A DNA stretch of 64,000 nt from JADJPO01 sp963825645 (GTDB lineage: Bacteria > Actinomycetota > Actinomycetes > Actinomycetales > Kineosporiaceae), in NCBI GenBank assembly GCA_963825645.1, contig CAWGTT010000002.1:1018599-1082598 (forward strand), in the 5' to 3' direction. The notes under the pieces are model-generated. The model did not search any database. It was not told where the DNA came from and saw nothing but the letters and a program-made list of their open reading frames with translations. This document shows, piece by piece, positions 18,988-28,565 of this stretch; within the stretch, counting starts at the first letter, position 1; every line of letters starts with the position of its first letter. The translations under genes and the position numbers were made by a program.

Positions 18988-19059
18988 CAATGGCGTACGG
19001 CGTCTAGCAATGGCGTACGGCGTCTTGATGCCGACAGCGTCCCAATGGCGTACGGCGTC
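18988..19059. repeat. Three direct copies of a 17-bp repeat in the divergent promoter region
   Basis: CAATGGCGTACGGCGTC occurs exactly at 18988-19004, 19008-19024 and 19043-19059, with start-to-start spacings of 20 and 35 bases. The core contains the self-complementary CGTACG. The array lies between the divergent GTG starts at 18972 and 19154, upstream of both arms, so it is a strong candidate operator array or activator-binding region for the whole locus. Confidence 0.8.
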
Positions 19060-19153
19060 GGCGTCCGGCAGCTCCGCACCCTGTGCGCGACGCTAGCCTG
19101 ACCGGGGCGGACCGGTGAGATCGACCCGTCCGACGAGCGAGGAGGCCCGAGGC

Positions 19154-20050
19154 GTGAAGCCATCTCCGTTCGCCTACCACCGCCCGGCCGGCGTGGCGCA
19201 GGCGCTCGACGTCCTCGCCGGGGTCGGCGCCGACGGCAAGGTCCTGGCCGGCGGGCAGAGCCTGATCCCGATGCTGAACATGCGCCTGGCGGCACCGGCC
19301 GCGTTGGTGGACATCAACGGACTGCAGGAGCTGGCCTACGTGCGCAGCGACAGCGACGGCGTTCGAGTGGGCGCCCTCGCCCGGCACGCGGAGGTCGAAC
19401 GCGACGTGGCGGCGGCCCGCGTCCAGCCGCTGCTGCGGCGCGCGCTGCGGCTGGTGGCGCACCCGACCATCCGCAACCGTGGCACGACCGTCGGCAGCCT
19501 CGCCCACGCCGACCCGTCCGGCGAGATGACCGCGGTGCTGTCACTACTCGGCGGCTCAGTCGCGCTGGCCTCCTCCGGCGGGCGACGGACCGTCGATGCC
19601 CGCGACTTCTTCCTCGGCCCGCTGGAGTCTGCGGTGGCGCCGGACGAGCTGGCGGTGGAGGCCCTCTTCCCGGCTCTGCCGCCGCGCTCGGGCAGCGCCT
19701 TCGTCGAGGTGGCCCGGCGGCACGGCGACTACGCCCTGTGCGGCGTCGGCGCCACGGTGACCCTGGACGAGTCCGCCGCGGTGCGCACCGCGCGCCTGGC
19801 CTACATCTCCATGGGGATCACCCCACTGGTCGTCGACGTCAGCGAGACGGCCGGGGACTGGGGGGCGGCACTCGGGGTGGCCGATGCGCGACTGGACCCC
19901 GAGGGCGACATCCACGCCAGCGCGGACTACCGCCGTCATCTCGCCCACGTTCTGACCACGCGGGCGCTCCGCGCGGCAGAGGCGGACGCCAGGGCGGCTG
20001 TGCCGGCGGATGCACGCGAGGGCGGCGACGAGCAGGAGGCGACACCGTGA
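19154..20050 (+). CDS. Molybdenum hydroxylase FAD subunit (CoxM/CutM-like)
   Basis: A 298-residue medium subunit of the xanthine dehydrogenase family. GTG 19154 follows GAGGAGG at 19139-19145. The two FAD-binding motifs of this subunit class are clear: LAGGQSLIPMLNMRLA (about 31-46) and TIRNRGTTVGSLAHADPSGE (about 107-126). The C-terminal CO-dehydrogenase flavoprotein domain follows and ends in an Ala-rich tail. It passes electrons from the Mo centre through the iron-sulfur subunit to an acceptor. It is the first gene of the long plus arm and overlaps the Fe-S gene by GTGA. Confidence 0.92.
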   Translation: MKPSPFAYHRPAGVAQALDVLAGVGADGKVLAGGQSLIPMLNMRLAAPAALVDINGLQELAYVRSDSDGVRVGALARHAEVERDVAAARVQPLLRRALRLVAHPTIRNRGTTVGSLAHADPSGEMTAVLSLLGGSVALASSGGRRTVDARDFFLGPLESAVAPDELAVEALFPALPPRSGSAFVEVARRHGDYALCGVGATVTLDESAAVRTARLAYISMGITPLVVDVSETAGDWGAALGVADARLDPEGDIHASADYRRHLAHVLTTRALRAAEADARAAVPADAREGGDEQEATP

Positions 20051-20547
20051 CCGAGCAGCCCGTCGAGGTGGTACTCACCGTGAACGGCGTGCCGCGTCGG
20101 GCGCAAGTGCCGCCGCGCCGCCTGCTCTCCGACGTCCTGCGCCACGACCTGCGCCTGACCGGCACCCACGTCGGGTGCGAGCACGGAGTCTGCGGCGCGT
20201 GCACGGTGCTGCTGGACGGAGCTCCCGTGCGGTCCTGCCTGGCGTTCGCGGTGTCCGTCCACGGTCAGGAGGTGACCACGGTCGAGGGTCTGGTCGGGCC
20301 GGACGGCGCGCTGCACCCGGTGCAGCAGGCCTTCCGCGAGTGCCACGGCCTGCAGTGCGGCTTCTGCACCCCGGGTTTCATCACGACGGTGGCCGCCTAC
20401 CTGGAGGAGAACCCGGACCCGAGCGAGGATGAGGCCCGGGAGGCCATCGCCGGCAACCTGTGCCGGTGCACGGGCTACCAGAACATCGTGGCGTCGGTGC
20501 GACGCGCCGCCGAGATCCGCCGCGAGCGACGGGGGCCGACGCCATGA
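20047..20547 (+). CDS. Molybdenum hydroxylase [2Fe-2S] subunit (CoxS/CutS-like)
   Basis: A 166-residue small subunit with both [2Fe-2S] clusters. The plant-ferredoxin-type N-terminal site is CEHGVCGAC followed by a fourth Cys in VRSCLAF; the C-terminal four-helix site is CGFCTPG followed by CRCTGY. All eight Cys ligands are present. It shares a GTGA junction with the FAD subunit and an ATGA junction with the catalytic subunit, fixing stoichiometric expression. It lies in the cytosol as the electron relay of the hydroxylase. Confidence 0.94.
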   Translation: MTEQPVEVVLTVNGVPRRAQVPPRRLLSDVLRHDLRLTGTHVGCEHGVCGACTVLLDGAPVRSCLAFAVSVHGQEVTTVEGLVGPDGALHPVQQAFRECHGLQCGFCTPGFITTVAAYLEENPDPSEDEAREAIAGNLCRCTGYQNIVASVRRAAEIRRERRGPTP

Positions 20548-22970
20548 CCACTCGCCAGTTCGGCGCCCCGGTACTGCGCACCGAGGACCTACGCCTGGTC
20601 GTCGGTGGCGGCCGATACCTGGACGACCTGGGTCACGAGGCGCTCGCCGCGGCGTTCGTGCGCAGCCCGCACGCCCACGCCCGGATCCTCGACATCGACG
20701 TCACCGCCGCCCTGGACGTCGAGGGCCTGGTCGCCGTCTACACCCACGAGGACCTGCCCGGGCCGGTGGGCCAGCCGTTGCCGCTGCTCATCCCGCACCC
20801 GTCGCTGACGCACGGCCGCACCGCGTACGCGCTGGCCAAGGACGTCGTCCACCACGTCGGCGAGGCGGTGGTCATGGTGGTCGCCGAGGACCGCTACGTC
20901 GCCGAGGACGCGGCCGAGCGCATCCGGGTGACCTACGAGCCACTGCCTGCCGTCGTCGGCGTCGCGGCCGCCCGGGACGCCGAGAGCGCCGTCCACCCGG
21001 ACGTGCCGGACAACGTCGCGGCGCACGTCGTCCAAGAGACAGGCGACGTCGAGGCGGCGCTCGCCGCCGCCCCGCACGTGCTCGACCTCGACCTGGAGAT
21101 CGAGCGCAGCGCATCCACGCCGATGGAGGGCCGGGGCGTGTACGCGCGCTGGGACGGCGCCGAGGGCGCCCTGCGCATCTACTCCTCCACGCAGACCTCG
21201 ACCGGCGTGCGGGCGGCCGTGGCCGCCCGGCTGGGCCTACCGCTGGGCAAGGTCGAGTGCATCGCCCCGGACGTCGGCGGGGGCTTCGGAGTCAAGATCG
21301 TGCACCCATGGCCGGAGGAGGTGATGGTCTGCTTCGCCGCCCGCGCGCTGGACCGTGAGGTCAAGTGGGTCGAGGACCGGCGCGAGCACTTCATCGCCTC
21401 GGCGCACGAGCGTGGCCAGCTCCAGCACGTCAGGGTCGGCTTCGACGACGACGGGCGCCTGCTCGCGCTGGACGTGAGGTTCTGGCACGACAACGGCGCG
21501 TACACGCCGTACGGCCTAATCGTCCCGATCGTCACCTCGACACAGCTGCTCGGGCCCTACAAGCCGGACGTCTACCGGTGCGAGTTCTCCTCGCTCTACA
21601 CCAACACCGTCATGGTCACGCCCTATCGCGGAGCCGGGCGCCCGCAAGGGGTCTTCGCGATGGAGCGCACCATGGACGCGATCGCCGACGAGCTCGGGCT
21701 GGACCGTGCCGACGTCCGCTCACGCAACTTCATCCAGCCCGAGGAGATGCCCTACGACCAGGGCCTGACCTTCCAGGACGGCCGACCGCTGATCTACGAC
21801 TCCGGCGACTTTCCGGCGTCGCTGAAGAAGCTGAAGGACCTCGTCGGATGGGACGACTTCGCGGACCTGCGTGAGCGGGCCCGCGGCGAGGGGCGCACGG
21901 TCGGCATCGGGCTGGCCTGCTACGTCGAGGGCACCGGCGTGGGGCCGTACGAGGGCGGGCACGTGCAGGTCGGCACGGACGGCACGGTGACGGTGGCCAC
22001 CGGGCTGACCACCCAGGGGCAGGGCCACTACACCTCTTTCGCCCAGATCGTCGCCGACGAGCTCGGCGTGCCGTTCGAGGACATCGAGGTGACCACCGGC
22101 GACACCCGCCGGTTCGCCTACGCGGTCGGAACGTTCGCCTCCCGGGCGGCCGTGATGTCCGGCTCGGCGATCGCGCTGGCCGCGCGCAGGGTGCGGGACA
22201 AGGCGCTGCGGGTGGCGGGCAACGCGCTCGAGGTCGACCCGGGTGACCTGGAGATCGTTGAGGGTGTCGTGCGGGTCAAGGGCAGCCCGGATGCCTCCAT
22301 CGCACTGTCGACGGTGGCCGTGCTGTCCAACCCGCTACGGTACGCCTTCGACGAGGCGTCGCAGGCGGCCACCCAGTTCGCCGTCGGTGACACCACCACG
22401 GCGCCGGTGGCCGAGGACGACGAGCCGGGCCTGGAGGGCACCGACTTCTATTCGCCGATGCGGGCGACCTTCGCCAACGGGATGCACGCCGTCATCGTGG
22501 AGACCGACCCCGACACCGCCGAGGTGAGGATTCTGCGCTACTGCGTCGTCCACGACTGCGGGCGCCTGATCAACCCGATGATCGTCGAGGGCCAGGTCCA
22601 CGGCGGCGTCGCCCAGGGCGTCGGCGGCGCGTTGTACGAGCGCATGGAGTACGACGAGAACGGCCAGCTGCTCAACGCGTCGTTCATGGACTTCCTGATG
22701 CCCTACGCCAGCGAGGTGCCCACCATCGAGGTCGACCACCTGGAGACCCCGTCGCCGCTGAACCCGTTGGGGATCAAGGGCGCCGGCGAGGCGGGCGTCA
22801 TCCCGGTCTCGGCCGCGATCGCCGCGGCGATCGAGGACGCCGAGGGCTTCCGGATCACTCGCATGCCGATCTCGCCCAGCGAGCTGTACGACCTGCGACG
22901 GCGGTTCGTCGCCGGACAGCTCGACCCACTGCCGGGCCGTGACGGTCACACCATGAGGGAGAACCGATGA
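20544..22970 (+). CDS. Molybdenum hydroxylase catalytic subunit (form II CoxL-like)
   Basis: An 808-residue Mo-molybdopterin-cytosine-dinucleotide subunit. The N-terminal alpha/beta hammerhead begins near VVGGGRYLDDL. The signature loop reads TPYRGAGRPQG rather than the AYXCSFR of true CO dehydrogenase, so it is a form II enzyme that hydroxylates an organic heterocycle or aldehyde. The active-site Glu lies in GIKGAGEAGVIPVS near the C-terminus. GQGHYTSFAQIVADE, part of the cofactor-binding region, is also present. In this operon, with a barbiturase-family enzyme, the inferred reaction is water-derived hydroxylation of a pyrimidine ring (uracil or thymine to barbiturates). Xanthine-like or hydantoin-like substrates remain possible. 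Confidence 0.92.
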   Translation: MTTRQFGAPVLRTEDLRLVVGGGRYLDDLGHEALAAAFVRSPHAHARILDIDVTAALDVEGLVAVYTHEDLPGPVGQPLPLLIPHPSLTHGRTAYALAKDVVHHVGEAVVMVVAEDRYVAEDAAERIRVTYEPLPAVVGVAAARDAESAVHPDVPDNVAAHVVQETGDVEAALAAAPHVLDLDLEIERSASTPMEGRGVYARWDGAEGALRIYSSTQTSTGVRAAVAARLGLPLGKVECIAPDVGGGFGVKIVHPWPEEVMVCFAARALDREVKWVEDRREHFIASAHERGQLQHVRVGFDDDGRLLALDVRFWHDNGAYTPYGLIVPIVTSTQLLGPYKPDVYRCEFSSLYTNTVMVTPYRGAGRPQGVFAMERTMDAIADELGLDRADVRSRNFIQPEEMPYDQGLTFQDGRPLIYDSGDFPASLKKLKDLVGWDDFADLRERARGEGRTVGIGLACYVEGTGVGPYEGGHVQVGTDGTVTVATGLTTQGQGHYTSFAQIVADELGVPFEDIEVTTGDTRRFAYAVGTFASRAAVMSGSAIALAARRVRDKALRVAGNALEVDPGDLEIVEGVVRVKGSPDASIALSTVAVLSNPLRYAFDEASQAATQFAVGDTTTAPVAEDDEPGLEGTDFYSPMRATFANGMHAVIVETDPDTAEVRILRYCVVHDCGRLINPMIVEGQVHGGVAQGVGGALYERMEYDENGQLLNASFMDFLMPYASEVPTIEVDHLETPSPLNPLGIKGAGEAGVIPVSAAIAAAIEDAEGFRITRMPISPSELYDLRRRFVAGQLDPLPGRDGHTMRENR

Positions 22971-23614
22971 AGATCAGCGGCATGGTGATGCTGAACGCTC
23001 CCATCGACCGGGTCTGGCAGGCGCTGAACGATCCGGCGGTACTCGTCGCGACCATCCCGGGCTGCGAGCGACTCGAAGAGATCGGACAGGATCGCTACCG
23101 GATGACCGTGACCGCGGGCGTGGCGTCGATCAAGGGCACCTACCTGGGTGACGTAGCGCTGGCCGACCAACGGCCGCCGGGCTCCTTCACGCTCAAGGCC
23201 AACGGCGCGGGCGCCCCGGGCACCGTCGACGCCGACATCACGGTCCGCCTGGACGCCGACGGGGACGCCGTCACCAGGCTCACCTACGACGCCGACGCCG
23301 TCGTCGGCGGCATGATCGGCGGCGTCGGTCAGCGGATGCTCACCGGGGTGGCGAAGAAGACCGCGGGCGAGTTCTTCCAGGCCGTCGACGACGTGCTGAC
23401 CGGCAAGGCGCCCGTAGCGGGCGCTCCCGTGCTCGCTCCTGCCGTGGCCCCGGCCGCCGGCGCCGCGCGGGCCGTGCCCGGGGTCTTCGAGACACCTAGG
23501 GCGGCGGCGGCCGGTCCCGGCGGCACGCCTGACGTCGTCAAGGGCGCCCTCGTCGGCGCCGCGATCGCCCTGGCCGGCGTCGTCGTCGGCGCCCTGATCG
23601 CCCGTCGCCGCTGA
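22967..23614 (+). CDS. CoxG-like SRPBCC membrane-anchored protein
   Basis: A 215-residue CoxG-family protein. Residues 1-145 are an SRPBCC/START-like domain (MKISGMVMLNAPIDRVWQAL, IPGCERLEEI). An Ala/Pro-rich linker follows, and a C-terminal hydrophobic helix (about 190-211) ends in ARRR. In CO dehydrogenase systems CoxG anchors the hydroxylase to the cytoplasmic membrane, which would link electron flow to the respiratory chain. The ATGA overlap with the catalytic subunit gene supports that role here. Confidence 0.88.
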   Translation: MKISGMVMLNAPIDRVWQALNDPAVLVATIPGCERLEEIGQDRYRMTVTAGVASIKGTYLGDVALADQRPPGSFTLKANGAGAPGTVDADITVRLDADGDAVTRLTYDADAVVGGMIGGVGQRMLTGVAKKTAGEFFQAVDDVLTGKAPVAGAPVLAPAVAPAAGAARAVPGVFETPRAAAAGPGGTPDVVKGALVGAAIALAGVVVGALIARRR

Positions 23615-23647
23615 CCTGATCATGCGAAGGAACCGGACGGAGCCGTC

Positions 23648-24556
23648 ATGAGAGCTTTTACCGCCGCCGCGATCCAGCTCGCCCCCGCCCCCGGGCCGCT
23701 GACCGAGGAGTCGGTGACAGCCAACGCGGCCAAGGCCGTCGACTGGGTCGAGCGCTGCGTCGCGGCCACCGGCGCCGAGCTGGTCGTGCTCCCGGAGTCG
23801 CAGACCACCGGGTTCAGGCCCGGCTGCCCACCGGTTCGGCTGTGGGACCTCGTGTCCGACGTCCCCGGCCCGGTCACGGCCCCGGTGCAGGACGCGGCCC
23901 GACGCCTGGGCGTGCACATCGTCCTGGGCACCTACGAGCGCGGCCCGGAGCGCGGAGTCGTCTACAACGCCTCGGCTCTGATCGGCCCGTCAGGCGACGT
24001 CCTCGGGGTGTATCGCAAGACCCATCCGTTCGACGACGAGATGCGCTCGAAGGGAGGCTGGGTCACCCCCGGCGACGAGGTCTGCGTCGTCGACACCGAG
24101 CTCGGCCGGATCGGCATGGTGATCTGCTTCGACGGCGACTACCCCGAGCTGGCGCGCATCCAGGCGGTCCGGGGGGCGCAGGTCATCGTGCGGCCCTCTG
24201 CGCTGCTGCGCTCGGCGGACATCTGGGAGCTGACCTGCCGGGCCCGGGCCTACGACAACCATGTGTACGTGATCGGTGCCAACGCGACCGGGATCGACCC
24301 GGGTGGGCTGCTCTACTTCGGGAACTCGCTCATCGTCACCCCGGTCGCCGAGGTGGTGGCACGCGCCGCGACGCACGAGTGCTGGGTCTCGGCCCGGCTC
24401 GACCCCGACCGGGCCATGGTGTCACTGACTCCCGGGTCCAGCGTCCCGCAGGTCTTCGACCACCTGGCCGACCGCAACCTCGACCTGATCCGGCGCTACG
24501 CCGACGACCTGCAGCGGCCGGCCCGCACGGCCTTCCCGCACAAGCACACGTCGTGA
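23648..24556 (+). CDS. Carbon-nitrogen hydrolase (nitrilase superfamily amidase)
   Basis: A 302-residue nitrilase-fold amidohydrolase with an intact Glu-Lys-Cys triad: Glu in VVLPESQTTG (about 50), Lys in VYRKTHPFDDE (about 124) and Cys in MVICFDGDYPE (about 161). The length fits N-carbamoyl amidase or aliphatic amidase branches. The ATG start has GGACGGAG upstream, 33 bases after coxG; the stop overlaps hyuA by GTGA. In the proposed pathway it would hydrolyse a linear amide or ureide intermediate, such as malonamate or ureidomalonate, but the substrate is not determined by sequence. Confidence 0.87.
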   Translation: MRAFTAAAIQLAPAPGPLTEESVTANAAKAVDWVERCVAATGAELVVLPESQTTGFRPGCPPVRLWDLVSDVPGPVTAPVQDAARRLGVHIVLGTYERGPERGVVYNASALIGPSGDVLGVYRKTHPFDDEMRSKGGWVTPGDEVCVVDTELGRIGMVICFDGDYPELARIQAVRGAQVIVRPSALLRSADIWELTCRARAYDNHVYVIGANATGIDPGGLLYFGNSLIVTPVAEVVARAATHECWVSARLDPDRAMVSLTPGSSVPQVFDHLADRNLDLIRRYADDLQRPARTAFPHKHTS

Positions 24557-26655
24557 CGCGCCGCATCCGCATCGGCATCGACACCGGCGGTACCTTCACC
24601 GACGTCGTCGCCGTCGATGAGCAGACCGGTGAGCTCGCCACGACCAAGACGCCGTCCACGCCGGCGGACCCGGCCGAGGGCTTCATGACCGGCGTGCACA
24701 GAGTGCTCAGGCAGCTCGACCTGGACGGCGACGCGGTGGCGGCGGTGAGTCACGGCACCACGGTGGCGACGAACACCCTGCTTGAGGGAAAGGTCGGCAG
24801 CCTCGGCTTCATCACCACCGAGGGCTACGAGCAGATGCTCGAGATCGCTCGCCAGTCCGTGCCCGACGGCTACGGCAACAGCTACTTCTGGGTGAAACCT
24901 CCGCGCATCGTCCCGGCCGACCGGGTGCGGACGGTCAGGGGCCGGCTGGCGGTCGACGGCAGCGAGATCCGCCCCTTCGACGAGGAGTCGGCGGTGGCCG
25001 CCGCGCGCTTCTTCCGCGACCGCGCCATCGCGACGATCGGCGTGTGCCTCCTGCATTCCTACGCCAACCCCGACCACGAGCGGCGCATGCTCGAGGTGCT
25101 TCACCGTGAGCACCCCGGCGCGACGGTGTCGATCTCGAGTGACGTGCTGCGCGAGTACCGCGAGTACGAGCGCAGCATCACCACCCTGGTCGACGCCGCG
25201 GTCAAGCCCCACATCCAGCGTTACGTCGCCACCGTCAAAGGCCGCCTCGACGCCTTCACCACGGACGAGAATGCCGCGACGCCGCGCGCAGTGCCGTTCT
25301 ACGTCATGAAGTCCAACGGCGGCGTCCTGTCCGCCGCCGAGGTCGTGCACCAGCCGATCACCACGGTGCTGTCGGGTCCGGCGGCGGGCGCCCTCGGCGC
25401 GGCCGTGGTGGCGCAGCGGGCCGGGGTGTCCAGGGTGCTGACGCTGGACGGCGGCGGGACGTCCACCGACGTCACGGTCGTCATCGACGGCCACCCGGCG
25501 CTGACCACCGAGGGCAGGGTCGGGGCGTTCCCCACCAAGACCCCGATGATCGACGTGGTGACCGTCGGCGCCGGCGGCGGCTCGATCGCGTGGATCAGCC
25601 CCGAGGGAACCCTGAAGGTCGGGCCGCAGTCCGCCGGGGCGGACCCCGGTCCCCTGTGCTACGGCCGAGGTGGCCTGGAGCCGACCATCACCGACGCCCA
25701 CGTTCTGCTGGGGCGGATCCCCCCGCACCTGCTCGGCGGTGAGATCCCGCTGGACGTCGCCGCCGCCGGTGAGGGTGTGGCGCACTTGGCCGGCACGCTC
25801 GGCCTCGGCCTCGAGCAGTGCGCCGCCGGCATCCTGGAGATCTCGGCGTGGAAGGCGGCCAACGCGCTGCGCCAGGTCACCGTCCAACGCGGCCTCGACG
25901 TCCGCGACTTCACGCTGGTCACCTTCGGCGGCTCCGGGCCGCTGCTCGCCTGCCGGCTGGTCGACGTCCTCGGGCTCGCCGGCGTGCTGGTCCCCATGAA
26001 CCCCGGGAACCTGTCGGCCTACGGACTGCTCACCGTCGACGTGCGCAACGACGACGTCCGGACGGCGGTCAGCCGTCACAGCGGGCTCGACCTGGCGGCA
26101 GTGCAGCAGGTGCTCGACGCGCTGGCCGCCGACGCCGACGCCGCTCTGGCCCGCGAGGGCTTCGGCGAGGGCGAGCGTCGCTTCGGGCGAACCGCCGACC
26201 TGCGCTACTACGGGCAGGCCTTCGAGGTGCGCGTCGAGGTGCCCGACGGACCGGTGACCCGCGAGCTGGTCGACGTGGTGGCCGGCCGCTTCCATGACGC
26301 GCACCGCGCCCTGTACGGCTACGACTTCCGCGGCGACGACCGGCAGGAGGTCGAGTGGGTCAACCTCCGGGTCACCGGGGTCGGGCCCATCCGCACGCCG
26401 GAGCTCCGTGAGATCGCCGCCGGCACCGGCGCCGAACGCGCACGCACGGGTAGGCGCCGGGTGTTCTTCGACGACTGGCTCGACGCCGGCGTCTACGACC
26501 GTGCGCTGCTCGGCGCCGGGGACCTCGTCGAGGGGCCCGCGGTGCTCGAGGAGTTCAGCTCCACGGTCCCGGTCCACCCGGGCTTCCGGGCCGACGTCGA
26601 TCGCTGGGGCAACGTCGTGATCGGCCGCTCGACGACCGTGCCGCAGACCCGATGA
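24553..26655 (+). CDS. hyuA: HyuA-type hydantoinase/oxoprolinase alpha subunit
   Basis: A 700-residue ASKHA-fold subunit. The N-terminal phosphate-1 motif is GIDTGGTFTDVVAVD (about 8-22), followed by SHGTTVATNTLLEG, then the LDGGGTSTDVTVV motif in the middle and FGGSGPLLACRL later. This is the ATP-hydrolysing half of the N-methylhydantoinase, 5-oxoprolinase and acetone-carboxylase superfamily. GTG 24553 is set by the GTGA overlap with the amidase. Its partner HyuB is the next gene with an ATGA overlap. It likely drives ATP-dependent opening or activation of a cyclic amide or ureide from the same pathway. Confidence 0.9.
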   Translation: MTRRIRIGIDTGGTFTDVVAVDEQTGELATTKTPSTPADPAEGFMTGVHRVLRQLDLDGDAVAAVSHGTTVATNTLLEGKVGSLGFITTEGYEQMLEIARQSVPDGYGNSYFWVKPPRIVPADRVRTVRGRLAVDGSEIRPFDEESAVAAARFFRDRAIATIGVCLLHSYANPDHERRMLEVLHREHPGATVSISSDVLREYREYERSITTLVDAAVKPHIQRYVATVKGRLDAFTTDENAATPRAVPFYVMKSNGGVLSAAEVVHQPITTVLSGPAAGALGAAVVAQRAGVSRVLTLDGGGTSTDVTVVIDGHPALTTEGRVGAFPTKTPMIDVVTVGAGGGSIAWISPEGTLKVGPQSAGADPGPLCYGRGGLEPTITDAHVLLGRIPPHLLGGEIPLDVAAAGEGVAHLAGTLGLGLEQCAAGILEISAWKAANALRQVTVQRGLDVRDFTLVTFGGSGPLLACRLVDVLGLAGVLVPMNPGNLSAYGLLTVDVRNDDVRTAVSRHSGLDLAAVQQVLDALAADADAALAREGFGEGERRFGRTADLRYYGQAFEVRVEVPDGPVTRELVDVVAGRFHDAHRALYGYDFRGDDRQEVEWVNLRVTGVGPIRTPELREIAAGTGAERARTGRRRVFFDDWLDAGVYDRALLGAGDLVEGPAVLEEFSSTVPVHPGFRADVDRWGNVVIGRSTTVPQTR

Positions 26656-28565
26656 GCACGGGCAGCATGCCGCGGCGCCCCGTCGACCCGGTGATCGTCG
26701 AGATCGTCGAGGGCTACCTCGCCTCGGTCGAGATGGAGGTCGAGACCGCGATCGGGCGGACCAGCCGCTCCCCCATGATCCGTGACGCGCACGACTTCCG
26801 CGCCGGGATCCACGACCGCCGCCTGCGCAAGCTGACCGGCCGGTCGTACTCCGCACTGGTGCACCCGGTCGTCCGGGACTACCCGCTGGAGGAGATGACG
26901 CCGGGCGACGTCTTCTTCCACAACGACGTCTACCTCTCCGAAGGGGGGATCGGCCACCTGCCGGACCTGTGCGTCACCGCACCGGTCTTCCACGACGGCG
27001 GCGACGGGCCGCAGGTCGTCGCCTTCGTCCAGGCGTTCGGCCACCACGACGACATCGGCGGCGCCGTGCCCGGATCGATGCCGAGCCACGCCACCAGCGT
27101 GTTCGAGGAGGGCCTGATGGTCCCCCCGATCCGGCTGTGGGACGCGGGCGTGCCGAACGAGGCTGCGCTCAAGATCATGACCCGCAACTCGCGGATGCCC
27201 GAGTCGCTCGCGGCCGACCTCGACGCCGAGTGCTCGGCCTGTTTGATGGGCGCGCGCCGCCTGAACGAGCTCTTCGAGCGCTATGGCAGGGACACCGTCG
27301 AGGCGTGCTTCGACGCGATCCTGGACCGGACCACCGAGACGTTCAGGCGCGAGCTCCTGGTGAAGATCCCGGACGGCGAGTACGTCTGGGAGGACTATGC
27401 CGAGCATGACGGTGTCGACGAGCCCCGGCTGCACGCCCAGCGGATCACCCTGACCAAGACCGGCCAGGACGGCGGGCGGCTGGTCATCGACTTCACCGGA
27501 ACCGGTCCGCAGGCCAAGGGTCCGATCAACCACTGCGGCGACTACGCCGACGGCAACTTCCTCGCCAAGTGGCTGGCGCCGATCCTGCGCAACCTCGCCG
27601 ACACCCCCGAGCGGATGGCCGAGCTGGATGTCAACGAAGGGGTGGTCCCCCTCATCGAGATGCGCTTCCCGCCCAAGGGGACGCTGCTCACGCCGATCTT
27701 CCCCGCGCCCACCAACGCCCGCACCTTCGTGATCCTCCGGCTGCTCGGCGTCCTCGCGGGCGCCGTGGCCAAGGCGGTCGACGGGCGCATGCCGGCGGAC
27801 CAGGAGACGATCCGCTACACCGGCGTGTACGGCACGGACGCGCAGGGGGAGCCGTACCTCATGCGTGAGGTGCTCGGCGGCGGCTCCGGCGGACGCCACT
27901 ACGCCGACGGCGAGGACACCATCCACGTCGTGCCCGACTCGCGGAACCTGCCCACCGAGTTCAGCGAGGCGCGGTTCCCGTTCGTGGTCGAGCGGCTCGG
28001 CCTTGCGGTCGACTCCGGGGGCCCGGGGCGCCACCGTGGCGGCCTGGGGTACGACAAACACATTCGGATGCTGCGCGACGCACACTTCATGTCCATCGCC
28101 GACCGCTCGATCCTGTCGTGCTGGGGCGTCAAGGGTGGCCTGGCCGGCCGGCCGTTCCAGGTGGTGATCGACCCCGGCGGGCCGGGCGAACGCGAGGTCG
28201 ACGCCCTCGCCGACGACGAGCCGGTGAAAGCCGGCGAGGTGATCCGGATCCGCACCACCGGCGGTGGCGGATGGGGTGACCCGCTGGAGCGGCCGTACGA
28301 GGAGGTCGAGCGCGACCTTCGGTGGCGCAAGGTCTCGTTCGAGGGCGCGCTGGCTGGCTACGGGGTCCTCGCGTCGGGGCCGATCGACGACCCGGTGATC
28401 GACGTCGCCGGATCGGACGCCGAACGCGCGCGGCGGCGAGCGGCGCGGACCGGCGACGAGCCGTTCTTCGACCGTGGTCCGGGCTACGCCCGGTTGTCCG
28501 GCGGCCGCACCCACGCGGAGGTCGACACCGTGGCCGGAGCCACAGGCACCCAGGAGGTCTCGTGA
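26652..28565 (+). CDS. hyuB: HyuB-type hydantoinase/oxoprolinase beta subunit
   Basis: A 637-residue HyuB subunit, longer than the roughly 550 residues common in the family because of an approximately 70-residue C-terminal extension. Family segments are EIVEGYLASVEMEVE near the start, DVFFHNDVYLS, HHDDIGGAVPGSMP, FTGTGPQAKGPIN and GPGRHRGGLGYDKHIR. It pairs with HyuA, encoded immediately upstream. Its stop overlaps the CaiB-type gene by GTGA. The extension (HAEVDTVAGA tail) is of unknown role. Confidence 0.9.
   Translation: MSTGSMPRRPVDPVIVEIVEGYLASVEMEVETAIGRTSRSPMIRDAHDFRAGIHDRRLRKLTGRSYSALVHPVVRDYPLEEMTPGDVFFHNDVYLSEGGIGHLPDLCVTAPVFHDGGDGPQVVAFVQAFGHHDDIGGAVPGSMPSHATSVFEEGLMVPPIRLWDAGVPNEAALKIMTRNSRMPESLAADLDAECSACLMGARRLNELFERYGRDTVEACFDAILDRTTETFRRELLVKIPDGEYVWEDYAEHDGVDEPRLHAQRITLTKTGQDGGRLVIDFTGTGPQAKGPINHCGDYADGNFLAKWLAPILRNLADTPERMAELDVNEGVVPLIEMRFPPKGTLLTPIFPAPTNARTFVILRLLGVLAGAVAKAVDGRMPADQETIRYTGVYGTDAQGEPYLMREVLGGGSGGRHYADGEDTIHVVPDSRNLPTEFSEARFPFVVERLGLAVDSGGPGRHRGGLGYDKHIRMLRDAHFMSIADRSILSCWGVKGGLAGRPFQVVIDPGGPGEREVDALADDEPVKAGEVIRIRTTGGGGWGDPLERPYEEVERDLRWRKVSFEGALAGYGVLASGPIDDPVIDVAGSDAERARRRAARTGDEPFFDRGPGYARLSGGRTHAEVDTVAGATGTQEVS

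Noticed and set aside
18988..19059. Short CRISPR array
   Set aside because: Only three 17-bp copies with spacers of 3 and 18 bases, in a promoter region; no cas genes.
20544..23614. True carbon monoxide dehydrogenase
   Set aside because: The catalytic subunit has YRGAGR, not the AYXCSFR loop of CO dehydrogenase, so it is treated as a form II hydroxylase.
24496..26856. 786-codon minus-strand ORF opposite hyuA
   Set aside because: Antisense shadow; the hyuA reading is unambiguous.
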